DNA from: an uncultured Myxococcales bacterium
Lineage (GTDB): Bacteria > Myxococcota_A > UBA9042
Direction: 5' to 3'
NCBI GenBank assembly: GCA_903919145.1
Contig: CAIXGW010000357.1
Span: 1-64,000, forward strand
Length of the DNA stretch: 64,000 nucleotides
Below, in pieces: positions 1-13,449 of this stretch (the stretch's first letter is position 1; each line of letters starts with the position of its first letter). The position numbers and the translations under genes are program-made. The notes under the pieces were generated by a model. That model ran no database searches. It was not told where the DNA came from and worked only from the letters and a program-made list of their open reading frames with translations.

Positions 1-245
1 CCCCTAGGCAATGTCCGATGCGCCACCGCGCCGGTCCGCGCCTCCGCCGGACACTCCCCTAGGCAATGTCCGATGCGCCACCGCGCCGGTCCGCGCCTCC
101 GCCGGACACTCCCCTAGGCAATGTCCGATGCGCCACTGCGCCGGTCCGCGCCCCCGTCGGACACTCCCCTAGGCAATGTCCGATGCGACACTGCGACGCC
201 GCCCGGCTCGGTCGGACACTCCCCTAGGCAATGTCCGATGCGACA
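1..245. repeat. 55-bp tandem repeat array, about 4.4 copies, probably continuing upstream of the window
   Basis: CCCCTAGGCAATGTCCGATGCG recurs at 1, 56, 111, 166 and 221 (exact 55-bp spacing); last copies diverge. Confidence 0.95.
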
Positions 246-330
246 CCGGCGACCACGGCAGCAGCCAGCGCGCCATTGCCTACCAGACTCGTGGCGCCTG
301 CGTTAGACTGTGCCCGCACAGGAGGAAGCG

Positions 331-1386
331 ATGCTCCACAGCCAATTCCAATTCCAGAAGGCGCGCCGGTGGGCGGCGGTGGCGCTGATGACCGCGGTCT
401 CTGCACTGGGCTGCGAAACCGAGCCCGCGGCGCCCGCAGTGCCCAAATGGCAGATCGTCTTTCAGGAATTGCCGGGTGCGCTGTTCTCTGTGTGGGGCAG
501 TGGACCCAGCGACGTGTGGATGGTCGGCGCCCGCGACCCCAGCAAAGTGGGCTCCAACCCAACGGTGTTGCGCTGGAACGGCAAGGCGTGGAGCCGCGTG
601 CAGGTCGCTGCGCCCGGCATCGACCTGTGGTGGGTCTCTGGCGCGCCCGACGGCGACGTATGGATGGCCGGCACTGGCGGCACCATCGCCCGTTGGCGCA
701 AGTCCACCGGTACCACAGAGGTCCTGCCGACGCCCGGAACCTCGCATTTGTTTGGCATTTTTCCGGTCAGCGCCACCGAGGCCTGGGCCGTCGGCGGCAG
801 CAACGGCGGCCCAGGGGTAGTCTGGCGCTGGGACGGCAAGACCTGGAGCCACGCCGATGTGCCCGCCGCCCTGATCAGCCAGACCACCCAGTGGTTCAAA
901 GCCTTCAAGCACCAGGGAATCCTGTGGATCGTTGGGCTGGATGGCAAGCTGCTGCGCTTTGACGGCACCACGTGGACCAGCCCGCCCAGCGGCATCGAGC
1001 GCACTCTGTTGACGGTGCACTGTGCCGGCAGCCTGTGCGCGGCCGTCGGCGGCTCCAACACCGGCGACATCGTCGAGCTGCAAGGCGGCACCTGGAAAAA
1101 GGTGACCCCCGGCAAAGTGCCTCAGTTCAATGGCGTGTTCTTGCGACCCGACGGCAGCGGCATGGCCGTAGGCGCCAACGGCAACATCTACGCCCGCAGC
1201 ACCGCCGGCCAGTGGAGCCCCGTGACGGCCGCCCCCGAGGCGCTAGAGGACTACCACGCCGTGTGGCTCGACAGCAGCGGCAGCGCCTGGGCTGTTGGCG
1301 GCCAGCTGCTGGGCTCGCCTCAGGTGCTGGGCCAAGTGGTGCACTTTGGGCCAGCCAAGGTCAGCACGGTGGTGCCGGCCGAGTAG
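331..1386 (+). CDS. Putative secreted lipoprotein with repeated W-x-G / DVWMVG beta-propeller-like motifs
   Basis: ORF with signal peptide and lipobox-like ALGC; recurrent SVWGSGPSDVWMVG, DVWMAGTGG, EAWAVGGSNGG, SAWAVGG motifs. Confidence 0.7.
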   Translation: MLHSQFQFQKARRWAAVALMTAVSALGCETEPAAPAVPKWQIVFQELPGALFSVWGSGPSDVWMVGARDPSKVGSNPTVLRWNGKAWSRVQVAAPGIDLWWVSGAPDGDVWMAGTGGTIARWRKSTGTTEVLPTPGTSHLFGIFPVSATEAWAVGGSNGGPGVVWRWDGKTWSHADVPAALISQTTQWFKAFKHQGILWIVGLDGKLLRFDGTTWTSPPSGIERTLLTVHCAGSLCAAVGGSNTGDIVELQGGTWKKVTPGKVPQFNGVFLRPDGSGMAVGANGNIYARSTAGQWSPVTAAPEALEDYHAVWLDSSGSAWAVGGQLLGSPQVLGQVVHFGPAKVSTVVPAE

Positions 1387-1406
1387 CGCGGCGATCAACG
1401 GCCAAG

Positions 1407-2087
1407 CTACTTGTCTTTTTTGGCAGGTCCACCGCCACCAGCCGCCCCCGGCGCAGGTGCAGCAGGCTCGGAAGAGACAGCCGCCGCTGCCGCCAACCGC
1501 GCGGCCCTCTTGGCCTCTGTCTTGGCCCGCCGCTTGACCGCCGCCCGCCGCCGCGCCGCCGCCTCGCGCAGCTTCTCGCGCTTGCGATGGGCCTTGTACT
1601 CCGGCTCATCGGTCAAGTTCTTGGACAGGTAGACGTGCTCCTCGGGGTCGCCAAAACCCAGCTTGGTAAAGAAGTTCAGCGCCGCTTGGTTGTCTGCCGC
1701 AGTGTCTACCAGCAGGATCCGCGCGCCTTCTTCGATAAACAGCTCGGTCAGCCGGTCCACCAGCCGCTGGGCAATGCCGCGCCGGCTGGCCATGGGGTCC
1801 ACGCCCAGCCACAACAGGTGCCCATAGGTCCACGCGGAATTGCGCTTCTCTAGGATGGTGCCCAGGGCAAAACCCACGATGCGGTCCTCAATCTCAGCCA
1901 CCAGACACATCTCAGCATCGGCGGCAAACAGCACGGCGAGCTCATAGTCGTCCCAGGTGCGGTACAGCGTCGGCCAGAGCTCGGCGGTAAACAGCTCTTC
2001 GCCCAAGCTGTAGACCTCCGCCAAGTCGTCGATCTCCATCGAGCGGATCTCTACCGCGCCGCGCATTTTGGGGATGGTTGCCGACAT
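1407..2087 (-). CDS. GNAT-family N-acetyltransferase with Lys/Arg/Ala-rich C-terminal tail
   Basis: GNAT-like motif LGVDPMASRRGIAQRLVDRLTELFIEEGARILLVDTAADNQAALNFFTKLGF; tail KRREKLREAAARRRAAVKRRAKTEAKRAARLAAAAA. Confidence 0.85.
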   Translation of the reverse strand: MSATIPKMRGAVEIRSMEIDDLAEVYSLGEELFTAELWPTLYRTWDDYELAVLFAADAEMCLVAEIEDRIVGFALGTILEKRNSAWTYGHLLWLGVDPMASRRGIAQRLVDRLTELFIEEGARILLVDTAADNQAALNFFTKLGFGDPEEHVYLSKNLTDEPEYKAHRKREKLREAAARRRAAVKRRAKTEAKRAARLAAAAAVSSEPAAPAPGAAGGGGPAKKDK

Positions 2088-2227
2088 GAATTCTCCCAGG
2101 CTCCTGGCGCACCAGACCTCAACCAGCCCAAAGACCAGCAGGACAGCCGGCGCGACCGCTTGGGCACGCTCGGCGACTTACCAAACAGAGAAGCTACCGA
2201 CCCCAAACAGGGTTCAAAATCAGCGAT

Positions 2228-3418
2228 CTAGCTGATGACACCCAAGCGCTTGCCCACGCGGATGAACGCGGCAATCGCGACCTCTACCTGCTCTGGCGTG
2301 TGCGCCGCCGACAGCTGCACGCGAATGCGCGCCTGCCCCTTGGGCACCACCGGAAAGAAGAAGCCAATGACGTAGATGCCTTCTTCCAGGAGCTGCGCCG
2401 CCATCTCCTGGGCCAGCTTGGCGTCACCTAGCATCACCGGCGCAATCGGATGGATGCCCGGGCGCAGGTTGAAGCCGGCCGCCGTCATGGCCTGGCGAAA
2501 GCGCGTGGTGTTGGCGTGCAAGCGCTGGCGCAGCTCGTCGCCTTCTTCAATCAGCGCCAGCGCCTCCAGGCTGGCAGCGGCAATCGCCGGCGCCAGCGTG
2601 TTGCTGAACAGGTACGGCCGCGAGCGCTGGCGCAGCAGGGCCACAATCTCTTTCTTGCCGGTCACAAAACCGCCCGAAGCGCCACCCAGCGCCTTGCCCA
2701 GCGTCGAGGTAATGAGGTCCACGCGGTCCATCACGCCGTGGTACGCCGGGACGCCGCGGCCGCCAGGGCCAAAAAAGCCCGTAGAGTGGCTCTCGTCGAC
2801 CATCAGCAAGGCGCCGTAGCGGTCGCACAGGTCGGCGATGCTCTTGAGGTCGGCGACGTCGCCATCCATGCTGAACACGCCATCGGTCACGACCATGCGG
2901 CTGCGCTGCGCTTGGCTTTCCTGCAGGCAGCGCTCCAGGTCGGCCAGGTTGCCATGCTCGTAGCGGTACCGCACCGACTTGGCCAGGCGGATGCCGTCAA
3001 TGATCGAGGCGTGGTTGAGCGCGTCAGAGATGATCGCGTCCTCTTCGCCCATCAGCGTCTCAAAGACACCGCCGTTGGCGTCAAAGCAAGACGAATAGAG
3101 GATGGTGTCCTCAAAACCAAAGAACTGGCTGACTGCCGCTTCCAGCTGCTTGTGCACACCCTGGGTGCCGCAGATGAAGCGCACCGAAGAGAGGCCGTAG
3201 CCCCAGCGGTCCAGACCTTGGTGAGCGGCGGCGACAATGCGCGGGTGGTTGGCCAGGCCCAGGTAGTTGTTGGCGCAGAAATTCAGCACTTCCCGACCGT
3301 TTTGCACGCGGATAGCGCCGCCCTGCGGGGTGACGATGACGCGCTCGGGCTTGGTCATCCCTGCCGCCTCGATTTCTGCCAAGGTATCGGTCAACCGCTG
3401 CTGAACACCTGCGTACAT
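2228..3418 (-). CDS. kbl: 2-amino-3-ketobutyrate CoA ligase / glycine C-acetyltransferase
   Basis: [58 protein letters not shown]: alpha-oxoamine synthase family, Kbl-like. Confidence 0.93.
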   Translation of the reverse strand: MYAGVQQRLTDTLAEIEAAGMTKPERVIVTPQGGAIRVQNGREVLNFCANNYLGLANHPRIVAAAHQGLDRWGYGLSSVRFICGTQGVHKQLEAAVSQFFGFEDTILYSSCFDANGGVFETLMGEEDAIISDALNHASIIDGIRLAKSVRYRYEHGNLADLERCLQESQAQRSRMVVTDGVFSMDGDVADLKSIADLCDRYGALLMVDESHSTGFFGPGGRGVPAYHGVMDRVDLITSTLGKALGGASGGFVTGKKEIVALLRQRSRPYLFSNTLAPAIAAASLEALALIEEGDELRQRLHANTTRFRQAMTAAGFNLRPGIHPIAPVMLGDAKLAQEMAAQLLEEGIYVIGFFFPVVPKGQARIRVQLSAAHTPEQVEVAIAAFIRVGKRLGVIS

Positions 3419-3913
3419 GGGGCCTCTGGGGCTGGCGCACGGTGGCCAGCGCGTTGCCTGGGTTCTACGGTTGAACCGCGCTGCCGTCAACCATCGCCGG
3501 CCCGCAACTCAAAGGTCAAAAGTTGCCTGCATTCAGATTGTGACGACCTACCGCCTCAGCGCGGACATAGAAGGCATTTTTATGTGGTTTTCCAGCCGAC
3601 AGCCGAAGCAACGGGACCAACCTCACGCCGACTGTCTACGCAGGCGACATGACCGTGCCCTCCGCGACGGCGGATGGCGCCAGCATAGCTCGCAAATTCA
3701 TTGACTGGGTGCCTTCTCCGCGAGCCCCGCAACAAAGACTGCCTCTGGCCCCGTTGTGACGCCCCTCTTGCCCTGCTGTGACGCCCCTGTGATACCCGCC
3801 GCTGCGAAGTTCCTGCAGACATCGATGCGCAATTGCGCCGATCGCCCGCAGGTGTCATTCTGGCCAAGCATCGAAAAATGGCCTGCCTGGCCGCGGCCCC
3901 CATACTGAGGACG

Positions 3914-4200
3914 ATGATCGCTCTCGATGCAATGACTTTGGATGGCGGAGCCCTGTCGGCGGGGCTGGTCGCCGTGGCGGCTGTGCTGGCCCTGCGCCGC
4001 AAGAAGGGCGCTCCGCCAGGATTCGCCGCCCATTCGCCCCAGCCGGCCCGCGCGGCCGAAGAAGCCAACCGCTACTACCGGGCCATGGTCGAGCACAGCT
4101 GGGATACCGTGGTCGTGGCAGATGCCATGGGTGTTATCTGCTTTGCCAGCGACGCGGTCTGGCGGATGTTTGGCATCACGGCCAAGCAGGCAGCGCGCCC
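3914..4200 (+). pseudogene. Truncated sensor fragment: one TM helix plus partial PAS domain
   Basis: MIALDAMTLDGGALSAGLVAVAAVLALRRKK followed by YYRAMVEHSWDTVVVADAMGVICFASDAVWRMFGITAKQA, then non-PAS out-of-frame sequence. Confidence 0.55.
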
Positions 4201-4209
4201 AGCGCCGAC

Positions 4210-5001
4210 GTGCCGTCCTACGTGGCCGCCAAGCTGCTGCACCCGCAGGGGTTTGACCTGCCGGGCCAGCCAGCGTCGCGCATGCCGCTGCAGCCGCGGC
4301 TTAGCCCCCTAGAGGCCCAGGCGCTGGGCGTGGCGGGGGCGGCACTGCGGCCGGTGGCGCTTCCCCAGGCTTACCAGCGGTTGCCCAAGCGTCTGCCGGG
4401 CCAGGTGCCGGCGGGCCCGGTGGCGCGGCTGGCAGAGACCTACCGCTGCCTGGTCTGCCACCAGTACCAAGGGCAGGGCGGATCGGTGGCGTGGGTGGCT
4501 CTGGATGGCGCCGGCACACGGCTAAACCAGCGCTGGCTGCAGCAATTTCTCCGCGAGCCGCTGACCGTGCGCATGGACCAGCCAGAGCGCATGCCGGTGC
4601 TGGGCCTCAGCCCGGCCCAGGCCGAGGTGCTGACCGCGTGGCTGGTGGCCAACACCGCCGACCCGCGGGTGGCGCCGCAGCTGCCCCTGGAGCCCGGCCA
4701 AATCCCCAGAGGCAAAGCCCTGTTTGTCCAGCACCAGTGCGGGCAATGCCATGTGGCCGACGGCGGTGGCACCATGCGCGGCCCTACGCTAGATGGCGCC
4801 CTGCATCGGCTGCAGCCCGATTACGTGGTCGCGCTGTTGCACCAAGGGCCATCCCTGCTGCCAGAACAGCGCCACCCAGCCACAGCCCAGTTTTCACTGG
4901 TAGACGCTCGCGCCCTGGCCGCCTATGTGCTAAGCCTGCCGGCGCCGTGGCCGTGGGCCGAGGCCGCCGCACCGTCGCCAGACCAAGGAGCCCAACCATG
5001 A
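4210..5001 (+). CDS. c-type cytochrome with two CxxCH haem motifs; 5' end possibly truncated
   Basis: CLVCH and CGQCH motifs; no signal peptide visible at the N-terminus. Confidence 0.75.
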   Translation: MPSYVAAKLLHPQGFDLPGQPASRMPLQPRLSPLEAQALGVAGAALRPVALPQAYQRLPKRLPGQVPAGPVARLAETYRCLVCHQYQGQGGSVAWVALDGAGTRLNQRWLQQFLREPLTVRMDQPERMPVLGLSPAQAEVLTAWLVANTADPRVAPQLPLEPGQIPRGKALFVQHQCGQCHVADGGGTMRGPTLDGALHRLQPDYVVALLHQGPSLLPEQRHPATAQFSLVDARALAAYVLSLPAPWPWAEAAAPSPDQGAQP

Positions 5002-5942
5002 CCAGAGGGGGACCCTTCCTCAAATCCCTGTGCCTGCTGGGGATTTTGGCCAGCCTGGGGCGGCCGACCAGCGCGCGGGCCGCCGCCTGCTGTGCGTCCT
5101 CGGCCGTCTCGGGCATTGGCCGCCTCAACCTGTGGGAGCGCGCCGGCATGGGCTTGCTCAGCAACTACGCCATCTCTACGGGCCGCTGGGACCAGGACGG
5201 CCACTTCACCGCCTATCCCCCCGGCTACAGCGAAGCCGAATGGCGCACCGACCTGTGGGGCCAGCTGCGGGTGGCAGAGAACTGGCAGGTCTACGCGCGC
5301 ATGCCGTGGGTGGTGGGCCTGCGCTCGGCTGAAGGCCTGGGCGACCACCGCGGCGCTGGCCTGGGCGACCTGATGCTGGGCGGCCGCTGGGATGCGATTG
5401 GCATCGGCGAAATCCGCGGCTGGCCGGCGCTGGCGATCACCGCCGTGGTTACCGCCCCGACGTCGCGCACCGCAGAGGAGGCCACAGACGACCTTGGCGC
5501 CGATGCCACCGGCCGCGGCGGCTGGACCACCGGCCTTGGCATGCAGATAGAGAAGACGCATGCGCCGTGGTTTGTGCGCGGCGACGCGGGCGTCAGTGTG
5601 CCGCTGCCGTTCCAGCGGCCTGACAACGGCCCCAGGGTGCGCTATGGTCCCTTGCTGCAAGGGGGTTTGCTGGCCGGTCGCGAGCTGCTGACCGACTCTC
5701 TGGTGCTGGCCCTGCAATTCACCGCCGAGACAGAGGCCAGCCTGACCGCCGATGGAGCGGTGCAGCCGCGCACCGATGCCAGCACCTACGTGACCTCACT
5801 GGCCCTTTCCTGGCGCATGCACCCAGAGTGGACGTGGATGCTCAACGCCAGCAGCGATGCCGCGGGCCAGTGGCTGGGCGCCCACAATCGACCCGAGCGG
5901 TGGTCGGCGACGCTGGGAATCCGCCATGGCTTTGTCGAATGA
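4998..5942 (+). CDS. Putative secreted/outer-membrane protein (transporter-like beta-barrel)
   Basis: ATGA overlap with upstream cytochrome gene; signal peptide MTRGGPFLKSLCLLGILASLGRPTSARA; aromatic/Gly-rich alternating strands. Confidence 0.6.
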   Translation: MTRGGPFLKSLCLLGILASLGRPTSARAAACCASSAVSGIGRLNLWERAGMGLLSNYAISTGRWDQDGHFTAYPPGYSEAEWRTDLWGQLRVAENWQVYARMPWVVGLRSAEGLGDHRGAGLGDLMLGGRWDAIGIGEIRGWPALAITAVVTAPTSRTAEEATDDLGADATGRGGWTTGLGMQIEKTHAPWFVRGDAGVSVPLPFQRPDNGPRVRYGPLLQGGLLAGRELLTDSLVLALQFTAETEASLTADGAVQPRTDASTYVTSLALSWRMHPEWTWMLNASSDAAGQWLGAHNRPERWSATLGIRHGFVE

Positions 5943-6061
5943 CCTTTGAGGTTGCTGCAGTTCGCGTACAATGACCGAGTGCTGCTGCACCACCGCGAGC
6001 TCCGGACACCGCCAAGCTGGCCAAGCGATGGGCCAAGCTGATCGAACGAGGGAGAGACAAA

Positions 6062-6988
6062 ATGCTTGAGAAAACTAGGGTATTTCGGTGGCTGGTGTAC
6101 GCAAGCTGTGGTTGGGCGCTGGCCGCTTGCGGCGAGGCGGCGACTCCGGCCAGCGCAGCCGCGTCGGACACCAGCGCCGCCGACACGCTGGCAGCGGCCG
6201 ACGCTGCAGCAGACACGCTGGCCAACGCAGCCGATTCCGCAGGCGGGCAGGGTGCAGCCGATGTAGCCGTGGCAGCGCTGCCGACCCCGGCCGGGCTGAC
6301 GCTGCTGGGCACTGCCAAATCAGGTGCCGTCCAGGCCCAGCTGTTTGCCGCCCAGCCGCTGTTTACCGGCATGAACACGGTCTTTTACCGCCTGCAGGAC
6401 TCTCAAGGGGTGCTGATGGAAGGCCAAGCGGTGCAGCAAGCCCTGATGGCGATGACGCCTCCGCACGCTTGCCCGGCCATCCAGTCGCCGCCGCAAGCCG
6501 ATGGCGATGCGCTGTTTGAGGGGCTGCTGATCCCGCAGATGCCTGGCGATGCGCAGCAGCCGTGGACGGTGCAGCTGGCCTTCACCCCGCTGACGGGCTC
6601 GCAGCTGAAATTCGAGTTTGCCGACCTGCCGGTAGTGGCCCAGCCGCTGGTCAAGACCGTCACGGGTGCCGACGGCAAGAGCTATGTGGTGGCCCTGCGC
6701 CTGGCGGCCAAGGCCAAGCTGGGCAAAAATCCGCTGACTATCGCGGTCTACCGGGCCAGCGCCGACCAGCTCAGCTACACCGCCGTCACCGACGCTACCG
6801 TCAAGCTGACCACGCTGATGGTGTCGATGGGCCACGGTTCCAACGGCAATGTCAGCCCAGTGCACAAGAAAGACGGGCTCTACGATGGCACTGTGTCCTT
6901 CAGCATGCCCGGCGATTGGCGCATCAGCTTTGGCATAACTCTCAACGGCGCAACCGTGGGAACTGCCAGTTTTGACTTGAAGATCTAA
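6062..6988 (+). CDS. Putative lipoprotein with YtkA/FixH-like C-terminal domain
   Basis: Lipobox LAAC; Ala/Asp/Ser-rich linker; MGHGSNGNVSPVHKKDGLYDGTVSFSMPGDWRISFGI resembles YtkA-like domains. Confidence 0.6.
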   Translation: MLEKTRVFRWLVYASCGWALAACGEAATPASAAASDTSAADTLAAADAAADTLANAADSAGGQGAADVAVAALPTPAGLTLLGTAKSGAVQAQLFAAQPLFTGMNTVFYRLQDSQGVLMEGQAVQQALMAMTPPHACPAIQSPPQADGDALFEGLLIPQMPGDAQQPWTVQLAFTPLTGSQLKFEFADLPVVAQPLVKTVTGADGKSYVVALRLAAKAKLGKNPLTIAVYRASADQLSYTAVTDATVKLTTLMVSMGHGSNGNVSPVHKKDGLYDGTVSFSMPGDWRISFGITLNGATVGTASFDLKI

Positions 6989-7007
6989 GGTCTTACAGCA
7001 CAAGACC

Positions 7008-8438
7008 CTACATGTGAATCGCCCGCCCATCCACAGCCAGCGCGGCTTCTTTGACCACCTCAGCCAGCGTCGGATGGGCGTGGCAAGCCCTGCCGATGTC
7101 TTCGCTGCTGGCGCCAAAGGCCATCGCCACGGCCACTTCGGCAATCAGGTCGCCGGCGCGCGGCCCCAGGATCGCACAGCCCAGCACCCGATCGGTCTCG
7201 GCGTGGGCCAGGATCTTGACCATGCCGTCGGTGCTGTTCAGCGCGCGGGCACGGCCATTGGCAATAAACGGAAAGGTGCCTTTGCGATAGGGGATTCCGG
7301 CGGCCTTGAGCTCTTCTTCGCTCTTGCCGACCGACGCAATCTCTGGGTCGGTGTACACAATGCCCGGAATCGCGTCGTAGTCCACGTGGCCCCAGCCGGT
7401 CACCATGTGCTCGACGCAGGCAATGCCTTCTTCCTCTGCCTTGTGGGCCAGCATCGGCCCGGCAATCACATCGCCTACGGCGTAGAGGCCCGCCACGTTG
7501 GTGGCAAAGTGGCCGTCTACGGCGATCCTGCCTCGAGAATCCAGCGCGACGCCGGCGTTCTCTAGCCCCAAGCCCTGGGTGAAGGGCCGCCGGCCGACCG
7601 CCAGCAACACCCGGTCGCAGCTGAGCTCTTTGGTCTCTTCGCCGCTGGTATAGGTCACGGTGCAGGTCTCGCCGGTCACCCGCGCCCCGGTCACCTGAAC
7701 GCCAAGCTGGAACTGCAGCCCCTGCTTGGCCAGGACTTTCTGCGCCAGCGCGGCGATCTCAGCGTCCAGCCCCGGCAGAATCCGCGGCAGGTACTCCAGC
7801 ACGGTAACCTTGGCCCCCAGCCGCTGCCAGACACTGCCCAGCTCCAGGCCAATCACGCCCGCGCCTATGACCACCAGGTGCTGGGGAACGCTAGGGTATT
7901 TCAGCGCTTCGGTAGAGGTGCCTATGCGGTCGCCGTCGAGCTCAACCCCGCGCAGCGGCGTCACTTCAGAGCCTGTGGCAATCAGCACCTTGCCCGCCGT
8001 GACCTCGGTCTGGGTGCCATCGGCAGCCGTCACGCCAATTCGCCAGCCGCTTTCGGTCTTTGCCAGCAGCGCGCCCAGGCCCTGCAGCCGCACCACCTTG
8101 TTCTTCTTGAACAGCCCTGCCACGCCCTGGGTCAGCGCCCCGACCACGCCGTCCTTGCGCTTCATCATCTGCGCCAGGTCCAGGCCGGCCTGCGAGATGA
8201 CCACGCCGTGGCGCGCTAGCTCTCCCTGGGCTTTGTGGTAGTGCTCTGAGCTCTCTAGCAGGGCCTTGGACGGAATGCAGCCGACCCGCAGACAGGTGCC
8301 GCCCAGCGCCGCTTCCTTCTCGATGCACGCGACCTGCAAGCCCAACTGCGCCGCCCGGATCGCCGCGACGTAGCCACCGGGCCCGGCGCCGATGATCACC
8401 AACTCAAAATGCTGAGCACTCATCTCTTGTTCCTCCAT
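7008..8438 (-). CDS. lpdA: Dihydrolipoyl dehydrogenase (E3)
   Basis: GAGPGGYVAAIRAAQLG, GGTCLRVGCIPSKALL redox-active disulfide, AHPTLAEVVKEAAL. Confidence 0.97.
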   Translation of the reverse strand: MEEQEMSAQHFELVIIGAGPGGYVAAIRAAQLGLQVACIEKEAALGGTCLRVGCIPSKALLESSEHYHKAQGELARHGVVISQAGLDLAQMMKRKDGVVGALTQGVAGLFKKNKVVRLQGLGALLAKTESGWRIGVTAADGTQTEVTAGKVLIATGSEVTPLRGVELDGDRIGTSTEALKYPSVPQHLVVIGAGVIGLELGSVWQRLGAKVTVLEYLPRILPGLDAEIAALAQKVLAKQGLQFQLGVQVTGARVTGETCTVTYTSGEETKELSCDRVLLAVGRRPFTQGLGLENAGVALDSRGRIAVDGHFATNVAGLYAVGDVIAGPMLAHKAEEEGIACVEHMVTGWGHVDYDAIPGIVYTDPEIASVGKSEEELKAAGIPYRKGTFPFIANGRARALNSTDGMVKILAHAETDRVLGCAILGPRAGDLIAEVAVAMAFGASSEDIGRACHAHPTLAEVVKEAALAVDGRAIHM

Positions 8439-8471
8439 GTGGCGCCGCGCCGCTGGCAGGGTGCGGGGGAG

Positions 8472-9836
8472 CTACAGGTCAAACAGCATGCGCTCTGGCG
8501 CCTCGATGTTGTTCTTGATCCGCACCAAGAACTGCACGGCCTCGCGCCCATCGACAATGCGGTGGTCGTAAGACAGCGCCAGGTACATCATGGGCCGCAG
8601 CACAATCTGGCCGTTGACGCCGATGGGCCGCTCTTGGATGGCGTGCATGCCCAGGATGGCCGACTGCGGCGGGTTCAGAATCGGCGTGGACATCAGCGAA
8701 CCGTAGACACCGCCATTGGAAATGCTGAAGGTGCCGCCGGTCAGCTCGTCGATCTTGAGCTGGTTGGCCTTGGCGCGGCTGCCGAGGTCGGCCAGCTTCT
8801 TCTCAATGTCGGCAAAGTTCAGCTGGTCGCAGTCTCGCAGGACCGGCACTACCAGGCCTTTGCCGCCGCCCACCGCCACGCCGATGTCGTAGAAGTGCTG
8901 CAGCACCACGTCATTGCCGCGAATCTGACCGTTGACCAGCGGAAACGCCTTGAGCGCGTCGACTGCGGCCTTGACAAAGATCGACATGAACCCAAGCTTG
9001 ACGCCGTGCTTCTTGGTGAATTCGTCTTGCCAGCGCTTGCGCAGTTCCATCACGCCGGTCATGTCGACTTCGTTGAAAGTCGTCAAGATGGCGGCCGTCT
9101 GCTGCGCTTCTACCAGCCGCTGCGCCACCCGCTTGCGCAGGGGAGACATGGGGATGACTTCTTCGCGGCGCGCCCCCACAGCCGGCGGCGCTGCCCCGGC
9201 GGCTACCGGCGCCGCGGCCTGCCCCTTGGCAGCCGGGGCCGGTGGCACAGCTGGCGCTATGGCAGCCGCTGGGACCGGAGCAGCCGCTGGGGCCGGGGCT
9301 GGCACTGGCTCAGTGGCCGCATACACCAACGGAATGTTCAGGCCTTCAGACAGCTTGAGCGCCGCCGCCTGGGCATCTTGCTTGAGGATTCGCCCCCCAG
9401 GTCCAGAGCCGGCGACCGTGGCCGCATCCACGCCCGCCTGGGCCAGAATCCGCTGGGCTGACGGCATCACCACGGCGCCCGCCACCGGGCCAGCCACCGC
9501 CGCTGCCGGCGCGGGAGCCGCTACCGCCACCGGCACTGCTGCCTGCACTGGCACCGCCGGCTGCCCTGGCGCCACAGCTGCCGACGCCCCAGCTTGCAGG
9601 TAGCCAATCACCTCGCCAACGCGGGCTGACTCGCCATTTTGCTTAAGGATCTGCACAATCACGCCGGCCGCCGGGGCGGGGATGTCGACGTTGACTTTGT
9701 CGGTCTCCAGAGCCACCACGCTCTCGTCCAGCTTGACGGCGGCGCCCACTGGCTTCAGCCACTCAGCAATCAGCACCTCGCTGATCGACTCGCCCACCGT
9801 CGGCACCCTGATTTCCAGCTTGTTCTCAGATGACAT
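8472..9836 (-). CDS. sucB: Dihydrolipoamide succinyltransferase (2-oxoglutarate dehydrogenase E2)
   Basis: Lipoyl motif [17 protein letters not shown], Ala/Pro linkers, catalytic [23 protein letters not shown]. Confidence 0.97.
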   Translation of the reverse strand: MSSENKLEIRVPTVGESISEVLIAEWLKPVGAAVKLDESVVALETDKVNVDIPAPAAGVIVQILKQNGESARVGEVIGYLQAGASAAVAPGQPAVPVQAAVPVAVAAPAPAAAVAGPVAGAVVMPSAQRILAQAGVDAATVAGSGPGGRILKQDAQAAALKLSEGLNIPLVYAATEPVPAPAPAAAPVPAAAIAPAVPPAPAAKGQAAAPVAAGAAPPAVGARREEVIPMSPLRKRVAQRLVEAQQTAAILTTFNEVDMTGVMELRKRWQDEFTKKHGVKLGFMSIFVKAAVDALKAFPLVNGQIRGNDVVLQHFYDIGVAVGGGKGLVVPVLRDCDQLNFADIEKKLADLGSRAKANQLKIDELTGGTFSISNGGVYGSLMSTPILNPPQSAILGMHAIQERPIGVNGQIVLRPMMYLALSYDHRIVDGREAVQFLVRIKNNIEAPERMLFDL

Positions 9837-9920
9837 GGACTCGACTCCTGACGCTTTTCGGCGAATGTGATCGGCGAAGGTCGCAGTGGCTGCGCCAACC
9901 CCAACCAAATGGGGCGCAGC

Positions 9921-13079
<3,159 letters not shown>

Positions 13080-13449
13080 CGGTTGCTCCGGGTAGGGTCG
13101 CTGAGAGGGGGGCTGGTCGGCGCGGTGACGCGTTGGCGCCGCCCCCAGGGGCGCAACAGGATGCTCGCAGCGCGGCGACTTGTCCATGCTGGCGCAGGCA
13201 AAGCGCAAGGGCTGACCAAGATGCATTTGATGTTTCAGCCAGTTGCCGGGCAGTCCAGCGCTCGCCGGCTGTCAATCCACCGGGCCGGCGCCAGCGGCAG
13301 CCGCAGCCCAATTCCCCCGGCAAGCAGCAGCTCAGAGGACGAGTCGCGGCGGTGCTGGCAGCGGGCGGCAGGGCGTGGGTCCGGCGCCAGTCCATCGACG
13401 CGGCAGCACTAATTGGCTGTGGCGGCGGTCCTGGAAGCCGGTTGCTTGG

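Noticed and set aside
121-388. Short ORFs inside the 55-bp array (e.g. MSDAPLRRSAPPSDTPLGNVRCD)
   Set aside because: Translation simply reflects the DNA tandem repeat; no independent coding evidence
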